From: Stutzerimonas stutzeri
GTDB lineage: Bacteria > Pseudomonadota > Gammaproteobacteria > Pseudomonadales > Pseudomonadaceae
NCBI RefSeq assembly: GCF_015291885.1
Contig: NZ_CP036186.1
Coordinates: forward strand, 2,686,001 to 2,750,000
Direction: 5' to 3'
Length of the DNA stretch: 64,000 nt
The position numbers and the translations under genes are program-made. Every line of letters begins with the position of its first letter. Position 1 is the stretch's first letter. The notes below the pieces were generated by a model that made no database searches, was not told the origin of the DNA, and saw only the letters and a list, made by a program, of their open reading frames with translations. Below, one piece after another: positions 52,278 through 61,935 of the stretch.

Positions 52278-52907
52278 ATGAGCGATCACACCCTGGACGA
52301 AGGAATTGATAGTGCCGAACTGCCGGCCATAGACTTTCATTCTCCAGGGCGTTTTGCGCTCCATAATCCGCCGGTTGATCTTTCAGAGCCACAGGACTGG
52401 GATGCTGCACTGTTCCAGCTCGGCCAAGACGCCGCCTTACAGCGTTTCAGCAAGCCTACTGAAATACGCGAGCACGCACTGGCCATGATGCAGCAAGCCC
52501 GTAGATCCCTGTGCATTTACAGTACAGATCTAGAACCCTGGCTTTATCATCACAGCAGTATCCAAGAGGCTTGCACGCGTTTGCTTGTGGCTCATCCTCG
52601 TAATCAGCTGCGCATCTTGCTGCGCGACCCCACTCGCGCAGTCAAGGAAGGCCATAGGCTCTTGCAGCTTGCCCGGCGCCTGACCAGCAGTGTGCATATT
52701 CGAAAGCTGCAGCCCGACTACCCCGACCCGGGTGGCACCTATTTAATCGCCGACAACTGCGGGCTGCTGGAGCGCCCCAAGGTCGACCAGTACGTTGGAT
52801 ACGCCCTGTACTGTGACCTCGCACGGGTTCGCGTACGCCAAGCGGAATTCGACAAGGCGTGGGATCATGGACTATCGGATGCAAACCTGCGGAGTTTCCT
52901 GCTATGA
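52278..52907 (+). CDS. Conserved protein of unknown function (possible PLD-like fold)
   Basis: 209 aa, no signal or membrane segment. The middle (HALAMMQQARRSLCIYSTDLEPWLYHH; RLLVAHPRNQLRILLRDP) resembles the strand-helix pattern of phospholipase-D-like domains, but I see no HKD catalytic motif. It lies between GNAT and a secretin-like gene, each overlapping or within a few bases, so the three form a unit. The following gene starts at its stop (ATGA). No function assigned. Confidence 0.7.
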   Translation: MSDHTLDEGIDSAELPAIDFHSPGRFALHNPPVDLSEPQDWDAALFQLGQDAALQRFSKPTEIREHALAMMQQARRSLCIYSTDLEPWLYHHSSIQEACTRLLVAHPRNQLRILLRDPTRAVKEGHRLLQLARRLTSSVHIRKLQPDYPDPGGTYLIADNCGLLERPKVDQYVGYALYCDLARVRVRQAEFDKAWDHGLSDANLRSFLL

Positions 52908-53713
52908 CCCTTCGTGCCTTGCTACTGGCGGCCACACTCAGCGTCTGCCTACCACTACACGCCGCGACTGAAGTCATCCAACTGAACAATCGCATGGCTG
53001 AAGATGTGATCGCTGTCGCCGAGTCCGTGCTAGGCAATCAGGGACGGGTTACGGCCTACGGCAACCAGCTCATCGTCAACGCGCCAGAGTCGTTGATCAG
53101 TGAACTGCGCCGTGTAGTCGATCAGCTGGATGTGGAACCTAAGCGTCTGCTTATCAGCGTCGACACCCAAGACTCAGCAAGCAGCAGCGCCAGTGGATAT
53201 CGCGTTGACGGCTCGGTACGTTCCGGCAACGTGGAATTTGAAACCGGCCGCGGCGAGATAGGCGGCAGAGATCAAGTACGCATCATCCGCCGAAGCACCA
53301 ACAGTCGCGAAGGCGGCGTTCAGCAAATACAAGCCAGCGAGGGTTATCCAGCTCTGATTCAAGTTGGCCAGAGTGTCCCGCTGACTACGCGGAATACCGA
53401 CGGGTACGGCCAGATCTACCAGCAAACCCAATACCGTGATGTTCTTCGAGGTTTCTATGCCACCGCTACGGTGCACGGCGACCGGGTGCAGATCACGATT
53501 AGCAGTACCCGTGACCGGCTCGCGCAGGGCCGCAGCGGTGTCGTCGAGGTTCAGAGCGCCGATACCCGAGTCAGCGGCCGCGTCGGCGAATGGATCACCA
53601 TTGGCGGCGTCGACGAAAGTGCCAGCTCCGAACAACGCGGAACGCTACGTCGCTACTCGACTGATGGCGGGCAGAACCTGTCGATGCGCTTGAAGGTCGA
53701 TGTTCTCGAGTGA
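52904..53713 (+). CDS. Secreted secretin N-domain-like protein
   Basis: 269 aa with a signal peptide of about 20 residues (LPLHAA). Residues about 24-75 (EVIQLNNRMAEDVIAVAESVL..VNAPESLISELRRVVDQLDV) look like the secretin N1/NolW ring-building domain; the remainder is beta-rich with no membrane-spanning secretin barrel recognised. A truncated or stand-alone secretin relative is likely. No other secretion genes are nearby. ATG overlaps the previous stop. Confidence 0.75.
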   Translation: MTLRALLLAATLSVCLPLHAATEVIQLNNRMAEDVIAVAESVLGNQGRVTAYGNQLIVNAPESLISELRRVVDQLDVEPKRLLISVDTQDSASSSASGYRVDGSVRSGNVEFETGRGEIGGRDQVRIIRRSTNSREGGVQQIQASEGYPALIQVGQSVPLTTRNTDGYGQIYQQTQYRDVLRGFYATATVHGDRVQITISSTRDRLAQGRSGVVEVQSADTRVSGRVGEWITIGGVDESASSEQRGTLRRYSTDGGQNLSMRLKVDVLE

Positions 53714-53743
53714 ACCAGCCCTTCTCCAGACACCCCACGACAA

Positions 53744-53769
53744 TGTAGTGCCCTGAAAAAAACACTACA
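53744..53769. promoter_or_regulatory. TGTAGTG-N12-CACTACA inverted repeat upstream of aceA
   Basis: Perfect 7-bp arms separated by 12 bases. The TGTAGT/ACTACA halves resemble what I recall for RccR, a pseudomonad repressor of glyoxylate-shunt genes; alternatively a weak hairpin ending the preceding operon. Confidence 0.4.
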
Positions 53770-53821
53770 AAACGATTGACGATGCTATTTCAGCGGAGCA
53801 TTATTGCCCCGCTCCCGCTAA

Positions 53822-53834
53822 CCAGGGGCCCTGG
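53822..53834. promoter_or_regulatory. CCAGG-GGC-CCTGG palindrome
   Basis: 13-bp palindrome 360 bp before the aceA start. Possible operator; no regulator can be named. Confidence 0.25.
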
Positions 53835-54193
53835 CAAGGGTCTCCGGGGCGTGCTCAAGCCAACCAGCCGAGCCGTTCCGTGACTGTACTGCCCACAAGG
53901 CGGACTGACGAGGTTGCGACTGGAACGAGTCGTCCTGAGGGACGGGGTAGCGATTGACGCATCAGCCAGACTGACCGCTTCTCGTTGTTGTAGCGCACAC
54001 GGCAGCCACGCCGGCTGTGGGCGCAATGACCGGAACCAGCCCGGCGATCGTATCCCCCCTTCTCTTGGTTCAATCCTCGTCCCAGTCGATATTTCGACGC
54101 TCTGCCGCGTGTTGCCCGCAAAGATCAGCGATAGCACGTAGGTTTCGGTGGGAAAAGTCGGTGCTCAACCACACTCATTTTGAAGGATTGAAC

Positions 54194-55789
54194 ATGTCCG
54201 CATATCAAGACGACATCAAGGCAGTTGCCGCCCTGAAAGAGCAATACGGCAGCAGCTGGGCCGCCATCAACCCTGAGTCCGTCGCTCGCATGCGCGCCCA
54301 GAACCGTTTCAAGACCGGTCTGGAGATTGCTCAGTACACCGCCGACATCATGCGCAAGGACATGGCCGAGTACGACGCCGACTCGTCCGTCTACACGCAG
54401 TCCCTCGGCTGCTGGCACGGCTTCATCGGTCAGCAGAAGCTGATCTCCATCAAGAAGCACCTGAAGACAACCAACAAGCGCTACCTCTACCTGTCTGGCT
54501 GGATGGTTGCTGCTCTGCGTTCCGAGTTCGGCCCGCTGCCGGACCAGTCCATGCACGAGAAGACTGCCGTCTCCGATCTGATTGAAGAGCTGTACACCTT
54601 CCTGCGTCAGGCCGACAGCCGCGAACTGGACCTGCTGTTCACCGCCCTGGATGCCGCTCGTGAAGCTGGCGACCAAGCCAAAGCCGCTGAGATCCAGAAC
54701 CAGATCGATAACTACGAAACCCACATCGTACCGATCATCGCCGACATCGACGCCGGCTTCGGCAACCCGGAAGCAACCTACCTGCTGGCCAAGCGCATGA
54801 TCGAAGCAGGCGCGTGCTGCATCCAGATCGAAAACCAGGTCTCCGACGAGAAGCAGTGCGGCCACCAGGACGGCAAAGTGACCGTTCCGCATGCTGACTT
54901 CCTCGCCAAGATCGCAGCTGTGCGTTACGCGTTCCTCGAGCTGGGCATCGACAACGGCGTGATCGTTGCTCGTACCGACTCCCTGGGTGCTGGCCTGACC
55001 AAGCAGATCGCCGTGACCAAAGAGCCGGGCGACCTGGGCGACCTGTACAACTCCTTCCTGGATTGCGAAGAAATCACCGAAGCCGAGCTGGGTAACGGCG
55101 ATGTTGTGATCAAGCGCGAAGGTAAGCTGCTGCGTCCCAAGCGCCTGCCAAGCAACCTGTTCCAGTTCCGCAAAGGTACTGGCGAAGCGCGCTGCGTCCT
55201 GGACTGCATCACCTCGCTGCAAAACGGTGCCGACCTGCTGTGGATCGAAACCGAGAAGCCGCACGTTGGCCAGATCGCCGAGATGGTCAACGAGATCCGC
55301 AAGACCATCCCGGATGCCAAGCTGGTTTACAACAACAGCCCGTCCTTCAACTGGACCCTGAACTTCCGCCAGCAGGTGTTCGACGCGTTCGTAGCCGAAG
55401 GCAAGGACGTTTCCGCTTACGACCGCGCCAAGCTGATGAGCGTCGAGTACGACGAAACCGAACTGGCCCAGGTTGCAGACGAGAAGATCCGCACCTTCCA
55501 GCGCGATGGTTCGGCTCACGCCGGCATCTTCCACCACCTGATCACCCTGCCGACCTACCACACTGCCGCACTGTCGACCGACAACCTGGCCAAGGGCTAC
55601 TTTGCCGACCAAGGCATGCTGGCCTACGTGAAGGGCGTTCAGCGTCAGGAACTGCGTCAGGGTATCGCCTGCGTCAAGCACCAGAACATGGCTGGCTCCG
55701 ACATCGGCGACAACCACAAGGAGTACTTCGCTGGCGAAGCTGCTCTGAAGGCAAGCGGTAAAGACAACACCATGAACCAGTTCCACTAA
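54194..55789 (+). CDS. aceA: Isocitrate lyase
   Basis: 531 aa, the long form found in P. aeruginosa. Cleaves isocitrate to glyoxylate and succinate, first enzyme of the glyoxylate shunt, needed on acetate, fatty acids or ethanol. Active-site region SDEKQCGHQDGK (catalytic Cys) and DIDAGFGNPEATYLLA are present. ATG at 54194 has GAAGGA upstream; the frame is open further back but not family-like. Its need during growth on two-carbon compounds links it functionally to the PQQ ethanol dehydrogenases of this window. Confidence 0.96.
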   Translation: MSAYQDDIKAVAALKEQYGSSWAAINPESVARMRAQNRFKTGLEIAQYTADIMRKDMAEYDADSSVYTQSLGCWHGFIGQQKLISIKKHLKTTNKRYLYLSGWMVAALRSEFGPLPDQSMHEKTAVSDLIEELYTFLRQADSRELDLLFTALDAAREAGDQAKAAEIQNQIDNYETHIVPIIADIDAGFGNPEATYLLAKRMIEAGACCIQIENQVSDEKQCGHQDGKVTVPHADFLAKIAAVRYAFLELGIDNGVIVARTDSLGAGLTKQIAVTKEPGDLGDLYNSFLDCEEITEAELGNGDVVIKREGKLLRPKRLPSNLFQFRKGTGEARCVLDCITSLQNGADLLWIETEKPHVGQIAEMVNEIRKTIPDAKLVYNNSPSFNWTLNFRQQVFDAFVAEGKDVSAYDRAKLMSVEYDETELAQVADEKIRTFQRDGSAHAGIFHHLITLPTYHTAALSTDNLAKGYFADQGMLAYVKGVQRQELRQGIACVKHQNMAGSDIGDNHKEYFAGEAALKASGKDNTMNQFH

Positions 55790-55823
55790 GAACAGGTTCG
55801 CAGCCTCAACGCTGCGGTGTAGT

Positions 55824-55858
55824 AAAAAGCCTCGGCACCTGTGCCGAGGCTTTTTTTT
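55824..55858 (+). terminator. Rho-independent terminator of aceA
   Basis: AAGCCTCGGCAC / GTGCCGAGGCTT stem followed by an eight-base T-run. Confidence 0.93.
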
Positions 55859-55908
55859 GCGCAGGCAAAACGCTACATGCGCCTGCTCCTCGTCGGCCAA
55901 GCGGCCAA

Positions 55909-55926
55909 CTGTCATTCTCTTGTCGC
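55909..55926 (+). promoter_or_regulatory. Candidate Pho box upstream of phoX
   Basis: CTGTCAT-TCTC-TTGTCGC resembles the PhoB target CTGTCAT-N4-CTGTCAT: first half perfect, second half four of seven. It ends 52 bp before the phoX start. Confidence 0.5.
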
Positions 55927-55978
55927 ATATGCAATTTAGCGTCATGGCTCCGACAACAAATCGTTATGGAGCTGCGCC

Positions 55979-57973
55979 GTGATTACTGAGAACGAAGACA
56001 TTCTGTTCGGCAACGGGGACGAGTTGCCCAGTAACCATTCAACGAATCCACATATCCAGGATGTGATTTCCATTGGTCGCCGCAAAGTGCTAGCTGGCGG
56101 TGCAGCAATGGGCGCCCTGGCGTTTCTTGGCGCGTCGCTTCCGGGACTCGTACAAGCAGCCGAACCGTCGGCCCGCGGACTTAAAGATATTCCGTTCAAG
56201 CGTCGTACCCGCCTGCCCTTTTCCCCGGTTTCGGTTACACGCGCGGACACCATCACCGTACCCGCCGGCTATGCCGCCACAACCTTCATTCCGTGGGGCA
56301 CCCCCATTACGGGCCGCTATCCGGCCTGGCTGGAAGACGGCAGCAATAGCGCCGAAGACCAGGCTCAGCAGGTGGGCATGCACCATGATGGGATGCACTT
56401 CTTTCCAATGAATGCGAAGCTCGGTGGACGGCAGAGCGATCATGGCTTGCTGGTGCTCAATCACGAATACATCGAGGCTCCCCTGCTCCATCGGAACGGC
56501 CCGACAGTAGTGGACGGCAAGCGCACCAATGTCGACGAGGTGCGTAAAGAGATCAACGCGCACGGCGTGTCCGTTGTGGAGGTCCGCCGCGGCCCACGTG
56601 GCGAATGGTCGGTACTGCCAACGGAGAGAAATCGCCGCATAACTGGTGCCACGCCCATGCGCATCGAAGGACCTGCACGCGGCAATGCACTGATGCAAAC
56701 TCGCTACAGCCCGAGCGGCACGTCAACCAGGGGCACTCTGAACAACTGCGCTAACGGGCATACGCCCTGGGGCACTTACCTTACCTGCGAAGAGAACTGG
56801 GCAGGCTACTTCGGCACCGCCGACAGCGAGTTACCGCGCGAGCTCAGCCGCTATGGCGTACGCGGCAGCGGCCGTTACGGCTGGGAGACAGTTGCTGGCG
56901 ATGAGTTTGAGCGCTTCAATGCCACCCGTATCGGCGGCGACGCGCGTTCTGATTATCGTAACGAGCCCAACACATTCGGCTGGGTGGTCGAAATAGACCC
57001 ATTCGACCCAAATGCGACCCCAGTGAAGCACACTGCCCTTGGTCGCTTCGCCCATGAAGGGCTAGTGTTCGCACCGGTCAAACCAGGTCGCCCCGTCGTT
57101 TGCTACTCAGGCGACGACTCGCAAAATGAGTACATCTATAAGTACGTTAGCCGCGACAAGTATCGTCCGCAGCGCAGCGACGGACGCCTGCTCGATGACG
57201 GCGTTCTCTATGTAGCACGCTTCAACCCCGACGGCAGCGGCGACTGGCTCGCACTCGATCATGCCAACCCTGCATTTCAAAGCGCATGCCAAGCGGCTGG
57301 CGTCCAGTTTGCCGACCAAGGCGAAGTGCTGATCAACACCCGTCTGGCGGCGGATATCGTGGGGGCGACTAAAATGGATCGTCCCGAGTGGGGAGCAGTA
57401 CATCCCGATACCGGCGAGGTTTATTTCACGCTCACCAATAACAGCGGCCGGCAGGAAGCCGACGCTTCCAATCCGCGCGCGCCCAACGCGTTCGGCCACA
57501 TCATTCGCTGGCGCGAAGCGAGCCGTGATTTCGCTGGAACGCGGTTTGAATGGGACATCTATTTGCTCGCCGGCCCACAGGAAAACAGCCGAGACCCCAA
57601 AGGCCGCGCGCTGAATGAAAGCAATATCATGGCAAGCCCCGATGGACTATGGTTCGACGACGAAGGCCGCCTGTGGATCCAGACCGACATGAGTGGTAGT
57701 CAGTTAAGCTCCGGACCTTTTGGCAACAATCAGATGCTGGTTTCCGACCCTAGGACAGGCGAGACCAAGCGTTTTCTAGTCGGACCAAAGGGTGCTGAAG
57801 TCACAGGCATTACAGCAACGCCAGACTTCCGAACACTGTTCGTTAATATTCAACACCCAGGCGAGGGCTCAACTTCAACAAACTTCACAAGTAGCTGGCC
57901 GGATGGCTCTGGTCGCAGGCCTCGTTCAGCCACAGTAATAATCACCCGCGAAGATGGGAAACGGCTAATGTGA
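55979..57973 (+). CDS. phoX: Tat-exported alkaline phosphatase PhoX (DUF839)
   Basis: 664 aa calcium/iron phosphomonoesterase expressed under phosphate limitation. A twin-arginine signal is clear (RRKVLAGGAAMGALAFLGAS at about residues 39-58), so it is exported folded. TYLTCEENWAGYF contains the Cys and Glu ligands expected for the PhoX metal cluster; a six-bladed propeller follows. Start is GTG at 55979 after GGAG. The candidate Pho box supports the assignment. Confidence 0.9.
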   Translation: MITENEDILFGNGDELPSNHSTNPHIQDVISIGRRKVLAGGAAMGALAFLGASLPGLVQAAEPSARGLKDIPFKRRTRLPFSPVSVTRADTITVPAGYAATTFIPWGTPITGRYPAWLEDGSNSAEDQAQQVGMHHDGMHFFPMNAKLGGRQSDHGLLVLNHEYIEAPLLHRNGPTVVDGKRTNVDEVRKEINAHGVSVVEVRRGPRGEWSVLPTERNRRITGATPMRIEGPARGNALMQTRYSPSGTSTRGTLNNCANGHTPWGTYLTCEENWAGYFGTADSELPRELSRYGVRGSGRYGWETVAGDEFERFNATRIGGDARSDYRNEPNTFGWVVEIDPFDPNATPVKHTALGRFAHEGLVFAPVKPGRPVVCYSGDDSQNEYIYKYVSRDKYRPQRSDGRLLDDGVLYVARFNPDGSGDWLALDHANPAFQSACQAAGVQFADQGEVLINTRLAADIVGATKMDRPEWGAVHPDTGEVYFTLTNNSGRQEADASNPRAPNAFGHIIRWREASRDFAGTRFEWDIYLLAGPQENSRDPKGRALNESNIMASPDGLWFDDEGRLWIQTDMSGSQLSSGPFGNNQMLVSDPRTGETKRFLVGPKGAEVTGITATPDFRTLFVNIQHPGEGSTSTNFTSSWPDGSGRRPRSATVIITREDGKRLM

Positions 57974-58022
57974 TCCGTTCGGTGGGCCTGGCTCGGATGC
58001 CAGGTCCCACCTCATCCCCCCA

Positions 58023-59081
58023 TCATATAGATGACTGTTCATCTGGGGCGCTGAAAAGCCCCCAGGTCGACATGAACAACGCGGCGATCAGCGGACCGAT
58101 AACAAAACCATTCAGACCAAAAAGGGCCAGCCCACCTAACGTCGAGATCAACACGATGTAATCGGGCATCTTCGTGTCCTTTCCAACCAGAATCGGTCTG
58201 AGAATGTTGTCCACCAGGCCAATCACCAATATGCCGTAAAGCGTAAGCACTATCCCCTGCCAAGTTGCCCCGGTCATGAGGAAATAGATAGCGACGGGCG
58301 TCCAGATCAATCCCGCCCCCACGGCAGGCAGCAGAGACAGAAAGGCCATCAGCACGCCCCACAGTAATGCCCCAGAAATACCGAGGATCGCGAAGATAAT
58401 CCCTCCCAATGCGCCTTGCGTAATGGCAACAACAAGATTGCCCTTGACCGTCGCGCGCACCACACGTGTGAACTTGCTGAACAGGCGTCGTTTTTGAGCA
58501 TCGCTTAGTGGGATGGCTTTCCTGATACGAGCCACGAGATCGCGACCGTCCCGGATCAAGAAGAACAGCAAGTACAGCATCACGAAAAAGCTAATCAGAA
58601 ACTGAAAGGTACCTTGCCCAAAGCTGAACGCTTTGGTCGCCAGAAACTGACTCCCCTCAAGCGCGCCCGTAGCCAATCGCTCACGCATCGAGTCAAGATC
58701 GCCAAAACCGAAACGCTGCAATTGCTGCTGCACTGATTGAGGTAATAGGTCGCGGAAGCTGGCTACCCAGCTACCGATGTCCAGATCACCACTTTCTATT
58801 TGCTTATAAAGCGTCGCCCCTTCCTGGACCAGCATTCCAGTGATGAGGATTACCGGAAGCACTGCCACTACAAGGCATACAAACAGAGTACACAGTGCTG
58901 CCAAGTTGCGACGCTGGTTGAAGCGCCTGTATAGATACCGCTGCAATGGCGCAAAGATGATCGCGAGTATTACCGCCCAGAAGACCGCGCCATAGAACGG
59001 TAGCAGGATCCAGCCAAAAGCTAGGGATACCACCACCAGCAGCGCAAGAAAGACCTTCTGCTCGAGCATCAAATTGACCAT
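58023..59081 (-). CDS. AI-2E-family membrane transporter (PerM/YhhT-like)
   Basis: 352 aa with about seven transmembrane helices. Family features are the N-terminal helix pair, a hydrophilic central loop (residues about 60-150) and the C-terminal LVDNILRPILVGKDTKMPDY motif. Members have been linked to autoinducer-2 export or Na+/H+ antiport; which applies here is unknown. It converges with phoX over about 50 bp. Confidence 0.9.
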   Translation of the reverse strand: MVNLMLEQKVFLALLVVVSLAFGWILLPFYGAVFWAVILAIIFAPLQRYLYRRFNQRRNLAALCTLFVCLVVAVLPVILITGMLVQEGATLYKQIESGDLDIGSWVASFRDLLPQSVQQQLQRFGFGDLDSMRERLATGALEGSQFLATKAFSFGQGTFQFLISFFVMLYLLFFLIRDGRDLVARIRKAIPLSDAQKRRLFSKFTRVVRATVKGNLVVAITQGALGGIIFAILGISGALLWGVLMAFLSLLPAVGAGLIWTPVAIYFLMTGATWQGIVLTLYGILVIGLVDNILRPILVGKDTKMPDYIVLISTLGGLALFGLNGFVIGPLIAALFMSTWGLFSAPDEQSSI

Positions 59082-59201
59082 TTTTTACCCTAACGCTGCG
59101 TTTTGTCCTGTTTAGTCAACGGGCAGCGACACGAGTGCGGCCATACGGATAAATGAGTCTTATCGGGCGAATAGTGGCTCCTACACCGAATTCAATTCGA
59201 G

Positions 59202-60518
59202 TTACAGTGTCATCGCAGCCAACCATCCAAAAGCCATCAACGGCAGGTTGTAGTGCAAAAAGGTCGGAACAACCGTATCCCAGATATGATTATGCTGCCC
59301 GTCAGCATTCAGTCCCGCAGTAGGACCAAGCGTAGAGTCAGATGCCGGAGAGCCTCCGTCACCCAAAGCGCCTGCAGTACCGACTAGACTCACGATCGCC
59401 AGAGGACTGAACCCTAGCTCCACGCCGAGGGGAACAAAAATAGCGGCGATAATAGGCACCGTTGAGAACGACGAACCGATCCCAATAGTTACCAGCAACC
59501 CGACCAGCAGCATCATCACAGCGCCGATAGCCTTGCTGTTCCCGATCCAATGAGCCGAGGCATCTACCAGCAGCTTCACTTCACCAGTTTCGCGCATCAC
59601 CTCTGCGAACCCCGCGGCCGCGATCATGATGAAACCAATCATGGCCATCATCTTCATGCCGTCAGTAAACAGATCATCTGCTTCGCGCCAACGAACCACC
59701 CCTGATACAGAGAAGATTACGAACCCCGTTAGCGCACCGAGTATCATCGAATCCAACCAAAGCTGAATTACGAATGCCGCTGCAACAGCGATCGCAGCAA
59801 CCAGCAACGTGAGCGGGCTGTATGTCACAGTCGGCTTTTCTACCTGCTCGACACGGGTGAGGTCGTACTCTCGAGGCTTTCGGTAGCTATAGAAGGCAAT
59901 CAGCAGCCCCGTCAACATGCCCATAGCCGGTATGAACATAGCCTGCGTAACTTTGATACCTGTTACATCCACTCCACTCTTGCCAACGTTTGCCAGCAAG
60001 ATTTCGTTCAAGAAAATATTGCCGAATCCAACGGGTAGAAACATGTAGGGCGTAATAAGCCCGAAAGCAAGTACACATGCGATCAGCCGCCTATCGATCT
60101 TCAGCTTCGAGAGCACATATAGCAGCGGCGGAACCAGCAACGGAATAAAAGCGATGTGGATCGGCAGTATGTTCTGGGATGAAACTGCCACTGCGAGCAG
60201 CAGTGCGATCAGCATCCACTTCACCGCCCCTGCACCCTTTATGTCTTGCTTACCGACCAATGCCAGGGCTTTGTCCGCAAGTGCATGAGCCAACCCGCTT
60301 TTCCCAATGGCAACCGCAAAAGCCCCCAACAATGCATATGACAAAGCTACCGTGGCGCCACCGCCTAGCCCCTTATTGAATGCAGCGAGGCTGCCATCAA
60401 TACCTAGACCGCCAATCAAGCCGCCGGCCATAGCTCCAGCAATAAGCGCAACCACTACATGCACACGACATAGACTTAGGATCAGCATTATGCCGACTGC
60501 TGCAACAACTGCGTTCAT
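59202..60518 (-). CDS. Na+/H+ antiporter family membrane protein
   Basis: 438 aa with ten or more helices. GAFAVAIGKSGLAHALADKA, ILPIHIAFIPLLVPPLL and SFSTVPIIAAIFVPLGVELGF fit the YuiF/NhaC-like antiporter family, some members of which may move amino acids or carboxylates instead. No partner gene adjacent. Upstream spacer to queD is about 250 bp and shows nothing I can assign. Confidence 0.82.
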   Translation of the reverse strand: MNAVVAAVGIMLILSLCRVHVVVALIAGAMAGGLIGGLGIDGSLAAFNKGLGGGATVALSYALLGAFAVAIGKSGLAHALADKALALVGKQDIKGAGAVKWMLIALLLAVAVSSQNILPIHIAFIPLLVPPLLYVLSKLKIDRRLIACVLAFGLITPYMFLPVGFGNIFLNEILLANVGKSGVDVTGIKVTQAMFIPAMGMLTGLLIAFYSYRKPREYDLTRVEQVEKPTVTYSPLTLLVAAIAVAAAFVIQLWLDSMILGALTGFVIFSVSGVVRWREADDLFTDGMKMMAMIGFIMIAAAGFAEVMRETGEVKLLVDASAHWIGNSKAIGAVMMLLVGLLVTIGIGSSFSTVPIIAAIFVPLGVELGFSPLAIVSLVGTAGALGDGGSPASDSTLGPTAGLNADGQHNHIWDTVVPTFLHYNLPLMAFGWLAAMTL

Positions 60519-60765
60519 TCTGATTCTCCGTTAAAAAGAACTAGGCCGCATGGATAGCGCGGCACTCTGCAACTACGAAGCGATGGTTGTAAAAAGACCG
60601 GATCAATAAGGAATGCAAGCAGCATCTACAGCTGTGTGAGTCCGGCAGCACAGCTGCATGTTGTACTTGATTAGTCGTGGGCGTCGATCATCAGCACGCA
60701 GCACACACACTTTGACCCAAGAATGGATCGAACCAGTCATTGTGGAAAGCGTGTTCGAATGGTGG

Positions 60766-61122
60766 CTATTCCTCCCGGTATTCACAGCCGCTGGTGCAAG
60801 TTTCATGAATCCGGATACGTGACAGCTCGGGTAGCAATGGTTTGAGCTCGTTCCAAATCCATTTCGCCAGATTTTCGCTGGTAGGGTTTTCCAAGCCAGG
60901 AATATCGTTCAGATAGTTATGATCCAACCGCTCGTAGAGTGGTTTGAAAATAGATTTGATCTCGCCGAAATCACGAATCCAGCCAGTATGTGAATCCACA
61001 GGACCGCTGATATACAAGGCGACCCGAAAAGAATGGCCGTGTAACCTGCCACATTTATGCCCTTGAGGCACATGGGGAAGCCGGTGCGCCGACTCGAATG
61101 TAAACTCTTTGAATATTTCCAC
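60766..61122 (-). CDS. queD: 6-carboxy-5,6,7,8-tetrahydropterin synthase QueD
   Basis: 118 aa enzyme of queuosine/7-deazaguanine synthesis. Zinc ligands H13, H28 and H30 with catalytic C24 lie in [23 protein letters not shown] at 61122 gives the exact family N-terminus ([15 protein letters not shown]) and length; a longer frame starting at 61179 adds a basic stretch without family support. Confidence 0.94.
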   Translation of the reverse strand: MEIFKEFTFESAHRLPHVPQGHKCGRLHGHSFRVALYISGPVDSHTGWIRDFGEIKSIFKPLYERLDHNYLNDIPGLENPTSENLAKWIWNELKPLLPELSRIRIHETCTSGCEYREE

Positions 61123-61620
61123 GGTATGCACCCGCAAGCTGCTTGCTGAATCAAGGCGCGATTTTACGCGTTTTGCCATTCAGGTGCAGGCGTTGAATCT
61201 ACAAAGGCACTTACATCAATGGATGTGTGGAGCAATATTACAGCCAAAAGTGGTGAATGAAGGCGAATGGCCGCCGCCTAGCTGTCGTGACCAAATAGCA
61301 GACAAACCGTCAGCTTATGACCACATCGGTCTATCGAGCCAGCAGCGCTCGATATCTAGAGCAATCAGGAGCCTGCACAAACAGCAGCGAATAGGAACTG
61401 AACTTCAGGTTATTTGGTAGAACTTCCCGCCACCATTAACTGCCGGTAACTGGATCCTTGTCCACCGCGCCAGTGCAGGCGCGCTGCACCCTGGCAAGCC
61501 TCTGGCCTCCGTCACCCGCCGGACGAATTCAACGATGTACTAGGCGTTCAGAGTCGCTGCTCTTGTTGAAAAAACCCATATTCACTGCCAGCGCGATCGA
61601 CCTTTTCTTACGCGCAAAAG
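61123..61620. other. Gene-poor region between queD and rRNA operon end
   Basis: About 500 bp. I see no convincing ORF, tRNA or repeat. Confidence 0.6.
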
Positions 61621-61656
61621 CAAACCCCCGAACGGATTTCTCCGATCGGGGGTTTG
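61621..61656 (-). terminator. rRNA operon terminator
   Basis: 11-bp perfect stem CAAACCCCCGA / TCGGGGGTTTG with an inner CGGA/TCCG pairing; on the minus strand it follows 5S rRNA and is followed by CTTTT. Confidence 0.85.
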
Positions 61657-61663
61657 GGATAAG

Positions 61664-61782
61664 AGCTTGACGATGACCTACTCTCACATGGGGAGACCCC
61701 ACACTACCATCGGCGATGCGTCGTTTCACTACTGAGTTCGGGATGGGATCAGGTGGTTCCAACGCTCTATGGTCGTCAAGCA
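61664..61782 (-). rRNA. rrf: 5S ribosomal RNA
   Basis: About 119 nt. The minus strand starts TGCTTGACGACCATAGAGCG and carries GTTGGAACCACCTGATCCC and CGAACTCAGTAGTGAAACG, typical of pseudomonad 5S; its two ends (TGCTTGACGA.. and ..TCGTCAAGC) pair. Exact ends may differ by one or two bases. Confidence 0.97.
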
Positions 61783-61935
61783 ATTCGGCTGGGGAGTCGG
61801 TGTTGAGTCGCTTCCCCTAATTGGGTATGTGATGGTGCTTCGGTATCGCTTTCGCTTTGCGAGCGTTGCGTCTTTTCGGTTTGTTTGTCGACTTCAACCG
61901 TCTGACACGCAAACATCAAATTGTTTGGGTGTTAT

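Larger units (their letters stand above)
53714..54193. other. Long intergenic region upstream of aceA
   Basis: 480 bp without a supported gene. Two palindromic elements are visible (53744-53769 and 53822-53834). The remainder shows no convincing ORF or RNA gene. Confidence 0.65.

Noticed and set aside
54125..55945. Long minus-strand open frame (about 600 codons) opposite aceA
   Set aside because: Shadow of the strongly biased aceA codons; no family resemblance and no ribosome site.
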